64,000 nt of DNA from Entomortierella parvispora (Eukaryota > Mortierellomycota > Mortierellomycetes > Mortierellales > Mortierellaceae). Location of the stretch: the NCBI GenBank assembly GCA_963573315.1, contig OY752143.1, positions 496,001 through 560,000 of the forward strand, in the 5' to 3' direction. The first letter of the stretch is position 1, and each line of letters opens with the position of its first letter. Positions 25,097 through 36,585 of this stretch are shown here, one piece after another. The position numbers and the translations under genes were made by a program. The notes under the pieces are model-generated. The model did not search any database and had not been told where the DNA came from. It saw nothing but the letters and a program-made list of their open reading frames with translations.

Positions 25097-25472
25097 AGAC
25101 GCTCCATCTTGTTTATATAGTACCCTTACACTACTCCTTACGCACTCACCCACCCACCCACCATCCCCTTTACCCATGTTGGTTGTTTTTCATACTATTG
25201 TACATTAGATTCTCGCATTAAAAACCAAAAACAAGACTTGTATCAGCACCTTTACAATGTGATTTGGGTTCGATGATGGGCCCCGAGCGTTTTTTTCAAG
25301 AGTTGGTGGCGCGTGCGCCTTTTTTTCACTCACTCCATTCACATTCATCCCTTTCTTTCCCTTCACTCCATCCATCCATTCCATCCATTTTTCATCCTCC
25401 AGTGCCATTCTCCATCGCAACCAACACCCCCTTTGTTCTTTTTCTCCTCTTCCTGCTTGCTTTCTCGCTAAA
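25097..25472. other. Spacer between two intronless genes
   Basis: This 376-base stretch holds a CCCA repeat (about 25148-25165), an A-rich segment near 25210-25235 that may be the UNC93 3' end, and a C/T-rich lead into the next start. I see nothing else. Confidence 0.5.
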
Positions 25473-26738
25473 ATGGACTCGGAAACGAATATCTGCCTCC
25501 GGTTCTGTCTCGGAAACACTGACCTCTCGCTGGCCAAGAGCCTCTACCAGATCATGGAGGACCACGCGGTGGTGGCCTGGACAGACCTGCACATTGTTGG
25601 ACTCTATGGGCGTCCTGCCGACCTTGTCGAAGCCACCATCAAGAGCTTTTATCTCTGCCCTGAACCCTCCTCCAGTTCACCTTCTTTTTCTGATTTCCCT
25701 GTTAATTCTTCTTTTCCACTGACTGCGACTACCACTGCCTCCCTTGCAGCCGCCGCTTCTCTCTCTCCTGCAAAATCATCATCAATGGAATCCTTGTCCT
25801 TGGAACAACTTCAGGTCAAGGTGAATAAGACGCAGTCTCCTCCACGAGAAACCAGTGAGATCAAAAGAAAAGGAAAAGGGAGTGAGACTCTACATTTTCC
25901 ATCCTCGTCTTCTATGGCCTTGAACCCGGACACGGCCAGCGCCAGAGCCAGCAGTTCACAGGACGTGAAAGGCAACAACAACAACGACGACGGCAAAGGT
26001 GCTACGGAGACGAGTGACTCCTCTTTGAGACCCTTGCGAAAAAACCCTTGGCGGGCCAAATTGCCCCCTCATCAATGGAAGACGGATTACGATCTCTGGG
26101 CCCAGAAGCATCCACCCAGTGACCTGAAAAAGAACATTTGCAACAGGAATGGAGAAGCACCCTTTCAGATCCTGATTGCACTGCCAGAGAATATCCGACT
26201 GTACTTGTTGACTGTCTCGGGAGCTTTTACATCGTATCTGTTGGAGGAGAAAACGACAGGGACTTGTTATGCTCAAGGAGGGGTCATGGAAGATATGCTG
26301 GAGGCAAAAGATGAGGCGGACATGAAGGTTATGGATTCGCGCGAATACAACATGACCTTGGTCGAAACTAGGGATCTGGAGGCATTGCGACGGGTCCTGT
26401 GGGGGGTCACGACCGCGTTGGCCACAGAGCCCGTGAAAGAGTATACGGAAAAGTGGATGAGGGAACTGTATGCCAAGGAGTTGGAGGAATGGGACCAGAC
26501 TTTGAAGCTGTATCGCGAAATGCATGAGGATCCGACTCTTTGTTGGATCACGGGGGATCAGGAACAAGAAGACGATGGAGAGGTTTGGATCAAAGACAAC
26601 CAGGACAAGAAGAAGCAAGCAGGCGGGAATGAAATTACTCACCAAGATCCTTGGACATGGACCGACTATGAAGGTTTAGACAGATACACTGCCAAGGCAA
26701 AGAAAAAGAAAAAGACAATCCGAGCCTATCCTTCTTGA
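25473..26738 (+). CDS. Hypothetical protein, 421 aa, intronless
   Basis: I do not recognise this protein. The ATG at 25473 begins MDSETNICLRFCLGN. Residues 1-65 look folded (AVVAWTDLHIVGLYGRPADL). A Ser/Thr/Ala-rich linker runs from about 68 to 185. A second folded-looking region, 195-360, has many aromatic and charged residues (PWRAKLPPHQWKTDYDLW, FQILIALPENIRLYLLTVSG, YTEKWMRELYAKELEEWDQT). The C-terminus is acidic, then basic. No signal peptide or membrane segment is seen. It lies 376 bases behind the UNC93-like gene on the same strand, and both lack introns. Balanced composition outside the linker and a 1.27-kb uninterrupted frame support real coding. It may be lineage-specific. Confidence 0.72.
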   Translation: MDSETNICLRFCLGNTDLSLAKSLYQIMEDHAVVAWTDLHIVGLYGRPADLVEATIKSFYLCPEPSSSSPSFSDFPVNSSFPLTATTTASLAAAASLSPAKSSSMESLSLEQLQVKVNKTQSPPRETSEIKRKGKGSETLHFPSSSSMALNPDTASARASSSQDVKGNNNNDDGKGATETSDSSLRPLRKNPWRAKLPPHQWKTDYDLWAQKHPPSDLKKNICNRNGEAPFQILIALPENIRLYLLTVSGAFTSYLLEEKTTGTCYAQGGVMEDMLEAKDEADMKVMDSREYNMTLVETRDLEALRRVLWGVTTALATEPVKEYTEKWMRELYAKELEEWDQTLKLYREMHEDPTLCWITGDQEQEDDGEVWIKDNQDKKKQAGGNEITHQDPWTWTDYEGLDRYTAKAKKKKKTIRAYPS

Positions 26739-27211
26739 CAATTTCCCGATTGAACAGAAAAAGACTAAGTCGTTCTCCAATTTCACTTGTTTTTTGTAAT
26801 GTTTTTTTATTATTTCATTCCAATGAATAGATGTCGTGGAGAGGAGGTGGAGGCGGAGGAGGAGGAGGACGAAATACTTTTCGCGAAGACGGCGCGCCTT
26901 CACCACCTCTTCCGTCGCTGCAAGTACCAACACAGCAGTCGCGACGCCCACAGTCCGAGTCTCGTGGCCGCATTCCAATTCGCGATGTCGATGCTTTTAT
27001 TGGCGATTATTGAACAGTTCTTTTTATCTTCTTTCCGCTTTGTATGTTTTCCTCCTTTTAGTCCATAAGACCCCCAAAAAGTAGCTTTGTCAATGAAAAA
27101 AAAATGGAGAAAAAAGAAAAATAAAAGTTGATTGGTTTATTGAAGTTTTGGATGGAAACGCCAAGCAGATAAGCAAGATCTTGTTTTTTTCAGTGAATAA
27201 CCTATTGTTTT
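26739..27211. other. Convergent 3' spacer with a short Gly-rich ORF
   Basis: The spacer lies between the convergent stops of the hypothetical gene and the elongin-B-like gene. It contains a 60-codon plus-strand frame at 26831-27013, starting MSWRGGGG, with a Gly run and then a Pro/Arg-rich part ending DVDAFIGDY. It may be a short gene, a relic or chance. The rest is A/T-rich. Confidence 0.4.
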
Positions 27212-28057
27212 TTAATGAGCGCGTCCTTTTCCTTTTGACCGTGGGGCCTCCTCAGGTTCGTCTTCCAGGTCGTCCAGTTCAGAGACAGTCTCGGGTTGTG
27301 CAATCTCCACGGGTTCCCACGTTCCAGCTACAATAAACATTTATCCAAAAAAAAATAATTTTAAAACACTTTTCTCTGCTACTAGGTTGGTCCCCATGAT
27401 CATGTTCAAGAGAAAAGTGTGAGTGAGTGGGTAGGTTGGTTACTCACCTTGATTCTTCAATGACAGAGCAATGACTTGTTGGTCCACCAACCCAAAGGCG
27501 GCAGCGGTCTTTGAGTCGATCAAGTCATCAAAGAGATGGGGATCCTTCTTGTTGGGGATGGACAATTTGAGATCGGCTGTGGAGCGGATAAGGGCGACGG
27601 CGGGGTCGAGATGAGAGGCGGAGGCTTGAAGGGCTTTGAGAAGCTTTTGTTTAAGAGAGGAGATGGTTTCTGAAGTCGGATTGGCGCTGTTGATGAAGAA
27701 GGTGTGCTTCTGACGTTTGACTCTGTAGTATTGGGAAGACTATATTGAGAACAAGAAAAAAAAAGAGAGAGAGAGAGAGACGGGTGAGTGAGCGAGTATA
27801 ATAGAACAGACTGAGGAAGAGGGAGGGGTGCGCGTCATCTTTTTCCTGCTTCCTGGCGAGTCGCAGTTGGCAATGAAGGGTCGGCTTCGTGTTGCCCGGG
27901 ACCAAAAAGAAAAAAAAAAAAAAAAGAGATGGAAGGATGGATGCATGCCGCGTATGCATGCGACTGACGGGGCCATTGGGGGGTCCTGATTGGGTCCGGG
28001 GTTGGCTCCTGAGCGGGAGACAGCAGTCCTGAAGCCAGTGGTTTTTTGCTCTACCAT
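27212..28057 (-). CDS. Elongin-B-like ubiquitin-fold protein, 136 aa
   Basis: Elongin B is a ubiquitin-fold adaptor of elongin-C/cullin ligases. Exons 27739-27448 and 27327-27212 join in frame and read YYRVKRQKHTFFINSANPTS, then ETISSLKQKLLKAL, and near residue 80 FGLVDQQVIALSLK, then GTWEPVEIAQPE and a basic end KGKGRAH. The layout matches elongin B: a basic beta hairpin with RxKxT-like residues, a 'T.x.LK' helix, a late beta strand and an acidic tail. The loop after the helix is longer than in animals. The first coding exon is my weakest point. The frame must open at 27739 with SSQYYRV, and an ATG followed at once by a GTAGAG donor lies at 28057-28055. That gives a first exon holding only the start codon and an intron of 315 bases. 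cDNA is needed for the start. Confidence 0.62.
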
Positions 28058-28989
28058 TTGAACGGGCAGTGAGGTTGAGGAATGAAGGCAAGAGATGGAT
28101 GGATGGACAGAAAAGAGAACGAGAAAAGAGAGCGAAAAGGGGGGGAGAAGGAGAAGGGAATGCATGGATTGGTGGCGCACCGCATCCACTGCCATGCAGG
28201 CACACGTGACCCAACGATGCGCATGTTTCTGTATTTGCGCGCAGAGTGAGAGATCTCTTTCTCTTTTTACCTTGCCTTCATTCATTCATTCATTCATTTA
28301 TTCTCCCTTTCTTTCCTTTCCTGTCCTATCCTTCCACCTTCCCTTCCTATCCTTCTTTGCCGTCTTTCTTCCATTCTCCGCTCCTACCCTTCATCCCCAG
28401 TTTACCCACGCTTCCTTCCTCTTTCCTTCTCTTTGCTCTCATTCAGACGAAACGCACCAAGCGCGTCTCTCTCCCTCTGGTGATCGTCCTCCGTAAACGT
28501 GAGTTTTCTCCTCTTCATTGTCATTCTCCTTCGACAATCTCTCTCTCTCTTTCTCTCTCTGAAATGCAGTGCAGCATAAGAAATCACCCGAAAGCACAGA
28601 GAGCACCATTCCTCTGTCTGTCTGCCAGTCTCTCTAGAGAATGAACCGCGGCATTACTGTGCACACGATGCACTCCAAAAAAAGGGCTCATTCATTATCG
28701 CAGACACGTTTTTCCTTACCTGAACGCGTATTGTCTATTCTTTCCTCTTGACTGACATTGCCCATTCTTGACGCGACTACTAGACTCGATTGATTCCTCT
28801 TGCTTGAAGGAAAAGAAGAGCCTCAATCTCAACTCTTCAACTATCACTACTACGCGTGTAGAGTCCAGTTTTATTCTTCACGTCTCTACGCCGCCCTCTT
28901 TCTTGACCAAGCCTCCTCAGCATAGCCACAACCCACAACGGACGCTGTCAATATCGATAATCACTAGGAAAAAGAGAGAAAGAAAAAAA
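28058..28989. promoter_or_regulatory. Divergent promoter region, elongin-B-like/PAH gene
   Basis: About 930 bases lie between divergent starts. There is a tandem ATTC run at 28277-28299, C/T-rich DNA at 28300-28580 and an A/C-rich leader up to the PAH gene ATG, preceded by a poly-A stretch that gives an A-rich start context. No clear gene is seen. Confidence 0.45.
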
Positions 28990-31242
28990 ATGAGCTCGCC
29001 TGGACAATCTAGTCAGGATCATCCACAAGACGACGACGCCGCCGCATCCTTTGCGCATTCGCTCGCCGTTGCTCCTCTGGTCGATACGCCGGATGAGAGC
29101 CTAGGCCTGGCCCTTCAGCAGTCTGCACAGTCGAGCATTCCCACAGCAACTCCAACCTCCATGAGTTCAGAAGTCACGGATGCGGTCCGGAACCACACCG
29201 CGGCCATTGAACAGCAGCAGCAGCAACAACAACAACAACAACATCAGCTGCATCAGGACTTTCAACAGCTCCAGAGTCAACATTTACAGCAACCGGAAAG
29301 GATGGCTGTGGCCGAGCTCTTGGTCTCCCTTGCTCAGAACACACGGGATGAGTATGTGATTTTTTTTTCTTTTTTTTTTTTTTTTGCGTTAGCCTGTGGA
29401 AGAGAAGGGGAACGTATGAACAAGGATGGACACAATTGGAACCTGATTTTTGACCATTTTTTTCTGTATATGTCCTCGCCATCGATAGGGATGCGGCAGT
29501 AAAAGGACAATCGCCGGATCCTGGACTCATGGATACCTCAGCAATAGCTGTAGCAACAACAACAGCAGTATCTTCCGCGTCAACAGTGGCGCCAACAGCA
29601 GCGCCAACAACATTAACAGCAACCAAAGGACAGAGTCAAGTCTTTCATCAATCACATATCTACAAACATGCTGTAGACTATGTCGGATCTGTCAAGAAGG
29701 CCTATGAGAGCAATCCTAGAGTTTATACCGAGTTCCTGTCTGCTCTTGAGTTGTATAATGGAATGAGGTAATTGTCTTGCTAAGGATCCTATCAGTCTAG
29801 CAGACAGGATGGCATACATGGAAGTGAGCCGAGCTGACGACTACTATGAAATCTTTTTTTTTCACGTTAGCTTGCCAATAGATCAGCTTGTACGGACAGT
29901 AATGACCCTTTTCCAGGACCAGCCAGATTTGTTGTTGGGATTCAAGGAGTTTTTACCAGAGGCACAAGGATTTCTCAACCAATTAGTACCGGTAAGAAAA
30001 AGATATACACCCTCTTCATATGCATGGTCTTTTTTTGTTGTATAGAAAGTTGACAACTAAGAGAATGAACTTTCTTACATTATAGCCAATGATGTACTCT
30101 GACTACAAAGGGAACGCCATCAAGGCGCCGGCAGGATTCACGACACAATCACAGACCGCGTCTCTCATCACACCCTCGGCTCTTGACCTAATGAATTCAG
30201 CAGCAGGTAGCCATCAAGTTTTGTTGCGTTGGAGAAGGGCATAATTTTACTTTGATACGCTTTCCCTCTAACTCTTTATTTCTATTATTTGGCGACGTTT
30301 GACATATCAACTAGACCCACAACAACAACAGCAACAACAAAAGGATTCGAGTAATATCAGCCAGATTCTTACGAACGGGCATGCGGCATCGGACTTTTTG
30401 AGTCTCGTCAAGCAACGATCGCAAGCTGAACCAGACATGTATCAACACTTGATTACGTTGCTTCGGAAATTTCAAAAGGATCAATCTTATTCGGATGTAA
30501 GTAGCTGGATCAGAGTCGTGAGACGAAAAGGATGCCAACACGAGGTCCAGGATGGACAGATATCCCATATTGTTATAGTTTTTTTTTGCTTCAAACATTA
30601 TCACGATGTGCTTACATTTTCTTTTGTATGTGTGTTTTTTTTTTTGGGTCGCAGCTATACTTTTACGTCTCCATTATCCTTCGATATCATCCTCATCTCC
30701 TCCAGAGGTTTCACAAGTTTCTGCCAGAGGTGATGTCGGGTGTCGAGGTTACTGAACCGCGAGTGATATCCAAGGCACCTCCAGAAGAATTGGTGGTTTC
30801 ACCTGATTTCATTGATGCCAAAGACTTTGTTCAGAGCGTCAAGGTAAAAAAAAAAAAAAACACGAAAAAAACGCGAAAAAAGCGCGAGACCAAAAATTGG
30901 GAGAAAAGAAACACCCTGACAAACCTGCCCCCTTTTCTATCTCTCATAGTACATTGCCAAGAGTGACATGTCCATGTATGACCGGTTTATCTTTGCGTTG
31001 GAAAAGTATCAACGAAACGGATGGACCATTGATCAGGTACAGTGGGCGGTGGAATGAAAGGAATGTCTTTTGGCAGTCTTTTTTCTTTCTTTTACTCTTG
31101 TTTATGTTTTCTCTCTTTTTTTTTTTTTTTTTTTTTTGACAATTAGGTCTACTCGGAGGTGTCGTTGATCTTTTGGAATCACCCTGATGCATTGGAGGAC
31201 TTTAAACGGTTTATCATGACAGTTCCTGATCCAGGCTTATAA
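28990..31242 (+). CDS. Protein with three paired amphipathic helix (PAH) repeats, 478 aa
   Basis: PAH domains are the four-helix modules by which Sin3 co-repressors bind transcription factors. Eight exons join in frame: 28990-29351, 29489-29767, 29871-29991, 30086-30206, 30315-30496, 30655-30843, 30950-31036 and 31147-31242. The N-terminal 120 residues are Gln/Ser-rich, with a poly-Gln run. PAH-like repeat 1 (about 172-245) has YVGSVKKAYESNPRVYTEFL and LLLGFKEFLPEA. Repeat 2 (about 312-378) has FLSLVKQRSQAEPDMYQHL and LLQRFHKFLPEV. Repeat 3 (about 405-473) has FVQSVKYIAKSDMSMYDRF and FKRFIM. Each ends in the 'F..FLP' type helix of the family. There is no Sin3 HDAC-interaction region, and the protein is far shorter than Sin3 (over 1,000 residues). 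It is convergent with ligase IV, 217 bases apart. Confidence 0.85.
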
Positions 31243-31459
31243 CTTTGGAGACCAATGGTTACGACCCCCCCCCCCCTTTTTTTTTTTTATAATCGTCGTT
31301 TCTCTGTGAACTCTGGCCAGATCCTAAAGAGATCTTCTGCTTATCCCTTCATTTCTTTCAATAAGCGTGCCAATAAACAACAGACAGACAGCAAACAAAC
31401 AAACAGACAACAAACCAAAAGAATTTACTTTTTGTGAATGCACTGGGAAGCAAAAAGGG

Positions 31460-31759
31460 TCACTCCATGGCCTTGTCGACTATAGGATAGAATCCCTCTT
31501 CTGGCAGAGCAAACTCCTTCTCGTGAGACTGCGTCACCCAAGTCGATGTGACCAATCGCGGTCTCGGTAATGCCAAGGAACCAGCCTTTGCCTTTCCCAG
31601 CCCCTCGCGTCGCGCCGCAGCCTCGTCCACCGCTTGAATCTCAGAGTAACCATAAAGAGTCTTGAACTGCATCGCCTTGGACCACTCATTTACTGGGTCC
31701 AAGTACATTGGATCAAAGAGAATGCAAATCCGAGTCGGTAGACCAAAGTCATCCTTGTT

Positions 31760-31826
<67 letters not shown>

Positions 31827-34800
31827 TTGTTGTTGTTGTTGTCACTATCGGCGGTCCTTTCACCTCCTTCATCGACCTTTTCACTTTTACGGCGATATCT
31901 CCGCAACAATTTTTGACAGTGTTCGATCGAGCACTCTGCTTCAGGAATGACTTGACCTCCATGATGCTGAAGGATAAGGGACACAAAGTCCAAGCTACAG
32001 GCAAGGAAAGTAAACGCTAATTGTTAATAATGATCACGATGCAAAAATATGTACGTGGGAAATTGACAATACTTGACAAGATGACTCTTACTTGTTCCGA
32101 CAAACGGCATAGTTATTCAGGGTCTGCAAAGTCTGGTTGAGCTCTTCTCGTCGATCGAGGATCAGCTTTTCAACAGAATCTGCTGTACTATCTGCACTCT
32201 CTGCCACGCGCTGTATGTATTTCTCTGTTTGGAGATGTTCATCTTTCAAAGCCTTGGACATGATATCAAACATGGCGGGCATCGGTGGAAGGACGAATGA
32301 ATCGTGGTCATGATCAGAAGAATCGTCCTCCAGTCTGGGAACCTTGCGTGGGGGCTCTCCAAAAAGACTATCTCCCGATTCTTTTCCCTCCTCCTTGATT
32401 TCCAGTCTTCGAATCGCAGATAGAGATTCCAGGTAGTCCTCGGGCTTTGGCGGGTAGACGATAAAGACTTTAACGCCCTGAAACATTCCAAGAGGACCTT
32501 GCAACTCGCCATCCATCCCATAATACTTGCGTGTCAGCGATGCGACTATACTTCTTGCCCGTGCGTTCTCCTTTTTGACCATGATCTCGCTCGGATGGTC
32601 TAGTTCGATTCTCAGAATCGCTTGCTTGGTATCATGATCCGAAGCACCGTCCTCGACCATTGCTCGTTTGAAACCGCTTTTCAAGCCAACATGACGTCCA
32701 CTAGTGCCGGTTCTTGTCTGGTCTCCTTCGCTTTGATCTCCATTGTCGTCCCGGTCCGTAGGCGTAGAAATCAAGGATTGTGACGATAGAGCATGTTCAC
32801 TTTGTTCCGCCAAATTGTTGAGTCGCTTAACCTTGATCTTGGCCGCCCGCGCCTGAGCCATCTCCAGTCGCCTTTTTTGCACCACTTGACTACGGTTTGG
32901 CATGTTGTCAAGAATCTAGTGAAGAACAAGCAAGAAGGCGTAACCCCTGTTACAAAAAGCATTCTGCTGAAAATTTTCCAAATCGTTAAATCCTATGACG
33001 AGCTATTTATACCTCTTGAAAGGCCTCCAGGCTCAGCGGCTCAAAGAAAGAGTCTTGATATTCGTCCATGACCAGGCGAAACTGTTTTTCTGTCTCCGGC
33101 GTCGCAAACACCATGTACCTAGGATTCTTGAACGTTAAAATAAAGCCAACACCCTAATTCAGTCAAGATCCAAGGAATTCGATATTCAACCTGACATACT
33201 TTGGAGTGAAAGGGATTACTCGATGCTCCGCGATGCAATCGTATATCCATGACGGAAGTACGATGTTTCGATCGCCAATGTCCTTGTATCCTTTCAAGTC
33301 CGGTCCTAAAAACAAGGCGAAGCCTGCGGTCAACACACGTTTCTCTTCTGCTGCTCGATCAACAGCCTAGGGTGGTTGAAAATCCAGCGTAGGGGTTCTT
33401 ACCATCAGACACTGCTACAAGGATCGTGTTTTCCTTCTTTTGCGATTGTGATTGAACCCCGCCATGTTTTTTGATCAGGATCTCCAAGGACTGCTTGGTC
33501 TGCATACGATCGCCTCGTACCACCCAAAATACCTGGCCCTTGAAAATGTCCTCCTCTACCTTGTACTTTGTCATATCGCCAACAGCCGACGGGAGAAGTT
33601 GAGCTTGTATAGTCTGCGAAGATGAAAATGAAGGCGTAATTTAGCATCTAGTGCGTGTAATCAACTGTACTTCAAAAACGCATGTCGTATTCATACCTTG
33701 CGACCTCCACCCAGTTTCTTCTTTGAAGGTACACTACGGCCGAGTTGAAACAAAAAATACGAGTTAGGGGGGGATTTTCCAAAATAGAGGGCAATGAGAC
33801 CTGATACATAAAGCTTACATCGAACGGCTGTTGTCGACGCTCTTCGTCGACAACTTACCACTGAAATCCTTGTACATACGGTAAACTTCACTGAGATTCA
33901 TACACGAGTACGCGTCCTTGTCTTCACGTATATGCAGGAAGCGTGGGAAGCGTAACGTGTACTGAGCTGCATAGGACGTGGAATTAGCAGTAATCTCTGC
34001 AGCTTTGATCTCCACTACGATCGATCTATGTTTTTTTTTGTGTGAAAGGGTCAGAGCCATGATACACGTATCCCACCGTAAATTTAAAACTAGGATCTTT
34101 ACGTGACAAAGGGGGCAACACATACTTTTCGGGATCGATAATGACATCTGGCCTCATTTTTGCATTGTCCACCAAATCCACCCAGGGATTGTGCCGAATG
34201 TGCTTGAATTCTTTCCAGTGAGGACTCAGTCTCCGACTACAAAAAATAAAATTTGGCGTAAATATTTGTTGAGAAGATTAGGAACAACCTCCTTTAGCAA
34301 CTCCAGATTCATGCAACAACGCCATTCACAATGCTGGATTTACCTGAAAGATCCCATCTGGTCAAACGTGAACCCAGTGCCAAATTTACAAAATGTCACC
34401 CACTTTTTGCCATCAGCAGCACGCCCAGTATCATCCCGTACAGCACAGAGATAGGACGAGATCACGCCATGACCACCTCGAGCACCAGATCCATAATAGC
34501 CTCCTACGATAAGAACATCCAAACTGTCAAAAACCCCGTCAACATACTCGGGCTTGAGTTTGATCCATTCCGGTCCACGGCCATTGGGTATATATTTGGA
34601 CTTTGGATCCTTGATGATCACTCCCTCTTGTCGATCCAGGACAGCAGCATCAATGGCGTCAATAATGTGAGCTTCTGTGGTTCCAACCTCATGCTGAAGG
34701 ATTTGGACTCTGCCCTCTTCTTCTTTTGGAATCAGGGCCGGCAGCATCTCTTGTCGAGATTCGAGAGGATGCTCAATCAGGGATGCACCGTTCATAAAGA

Positions 34801-36502
34801 GAACATCAAAAACGAATACTAGTAACATTAGCATGAAGGTTAGCACTCCATCCATGGTACACTAAATACTTGACCACAATCACGACAAACGTACAAAGCG
34901 GCCTTCTCTTGTGATCGTCGCTCGAGTGATCGCCTCCAGCAGTCTTGACCGTTCCAAACTTCAAAATCTCCTTTGTCGCAGGATCATATTCCACCATTTC
35001 ACCATCCAGGATCAAACTCTTGGCCTTGGAGGTAATCAGTGGATGTAGAAATGGCGTCAACGATCCCTCCGCGGGAGTCGCTCCGTAGAGATGAGTAAAC
35101 TCTGTTGAATTCCTGGACCAATATCGATAGTTGTCTCCGTCCTTGTGGATCTGGACACGTTCACCGTCCAACTTGTTTTCGATCCAAAATGGCTGGTGGT
35201 TCATAGACTCGACCACTTCCTTGGCACTGTGCAGTTTTTTGGAGAGCATGGGTTTGAATGGGTTCGAAAGAGTCACGGACGAGGTCGAAATACGGACGCT
35301 GGGGTCGGCGCAATCCAGCACGGTTTTGCGAAGATCACTGCATACGTTGAATAGCTCTGCAGCATCCGGGTGGTAACAAGGCAGGACAGAGTTCTCGCTC
35401 ATGCCAATTTTCAAGTCTCTGTTGACAATCCGTATGATCCACTTGTTTTCCAAGGCAGTAAAAGTCTGCACGAACGTCTTGAAGATCTCTGCCTTGTTTG
35501 AATCTCTAGATTTTTACAAAAGGAATTTCGACCGCCGTTCAAAAGGTTTCCGAGAACTGTTGTCAGACAAAAAAAAAAAGTAAAGTAGCTTTGCAGGTGA
35601 CCTTGCAAGATTGCAGCCAAACCACAAATAGTCATTAACACACACCTTTTGGATAGTTTTGTCAACAGCTGGTTCACATCGCGGACAGTTTGGCCCTGGG
35701 AGTGAGTCACCAAAGACCGACTTCCGATCACCTCAAAGGCAACCAAACTAAAGTCTCCCGCTGAGCTCTATAAATATTGGGGAGGGGAGCAAACATGAGA
35801 GGCTTGTCAGCTCGGATTAAGGCGATATAGACAATTACCTCCGCACCAACGCAACTTTCCCTTTGGACGTACCCGCATTCCTTCTTTCCAGTTTTTGAGT
35901 TTGTTGGCAGCATCTGAGCCGGCGCCGACATTTAAGCTGTGGATATACAAGTCAGCCATCTTTTGTTCCTTTAGACCATATCGAGAACGTTCACGATCGA
36001 GCTATTAAAGTCATAATGCTGGCATGATGAGTGCATCACTTCATGACGCGACAACACAAAAGATTTCTTTGGCGCAAAGATCGATGTACCTGTGGTAACA
36101 GCAGGCGGATCACGGCAAACATGGGTCCATAACCACTTGTACGCCAGTTCTAAAAGTCCAGGGTTGTAGGATGCAAGATAAGATGCCGTACACGCGACAA
36201 AGTTTGAGGAAACAAGGAGAAAACAGAGGTTGTATCAGTCTCCAAAACATAGATGCGAGTGCCTCTTTTCCGCTTTGATGAAATGTCGCAAATGAGTGAA
36301 TCTAGGCTACCTTGAGGTACGCAGTCAAGAGCTTTGCCTTCTCTTTCGGCTTTCTGGAGATCTCCTCCAGCAGCATAACCAGGTCGTGGAAGGGAGGGCT
36401 GGGTAAGGACGGGTCGTCATCAGGCTGTGATTGTTGAGCAGGTGCGGCCGCGGGCATAGCTGTGAGCGAGCCTGCCTTTGTTGAGGTGTCCGTGGCAGCC
36501 AT
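31460..36502 (-). CDS. LIG4: ATP-dependent DNA ligase IV, 1241 aa
   Basis: The protein seals double-strand breaks in non-homologous end joining with an XRCC4/Lif1-type partner. Fourteen exons join in frame: 36502-36311, 36149-36090, 36001-35873, 35767-35646, 35505-34895, 34818-34344, 34236-34126, 34025-33819, 33733-33697, 33613-33403, 33305-33200, 33118-33013, 32915-32092 and 31994-31460. The DNA-binding domain fills the first 240 residues. Motif I is ENKLDGERVQ with the adenylated Lys near 279. Other motifs are LILDGEMVEYD, FVFDVLFMNG, EGVIIKDPKSKY and WIKLKPEY, followed by GGYYGSGARGGHG, typical of ligase IV. BRCT 1 lies near 655-770 (WIYDCIAEHRVIPF). The C-terminal BRCT ends with TSTWVTQSHEKEF. 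At 1241 residues it is longer than yeast or human enzymes (about 910-945), owing to inserts around the second BRCT, including an Asn-Asp repeat. Confidence 0.94.
31755..31842 (-). repeat. (GTCGTT)n repeat coding (Asn-Asp)n in ligase IV
   Basis: About ten perfect GTCGTT units are followed by GTT units on the plus strand. On the coding strand this is alternating Asn/Asp after a short poly-Asn run, inside the last exon of LIG4. Confidence 0.95.
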
Positions 36503-36585
36503 GACAGGCGCAGGCTAGTTGTTGGTTGGTATGATATGGTATAATGTTGCACAGAGAAGAGAGAGAGAGGAGCAAAAAGGCGAAT

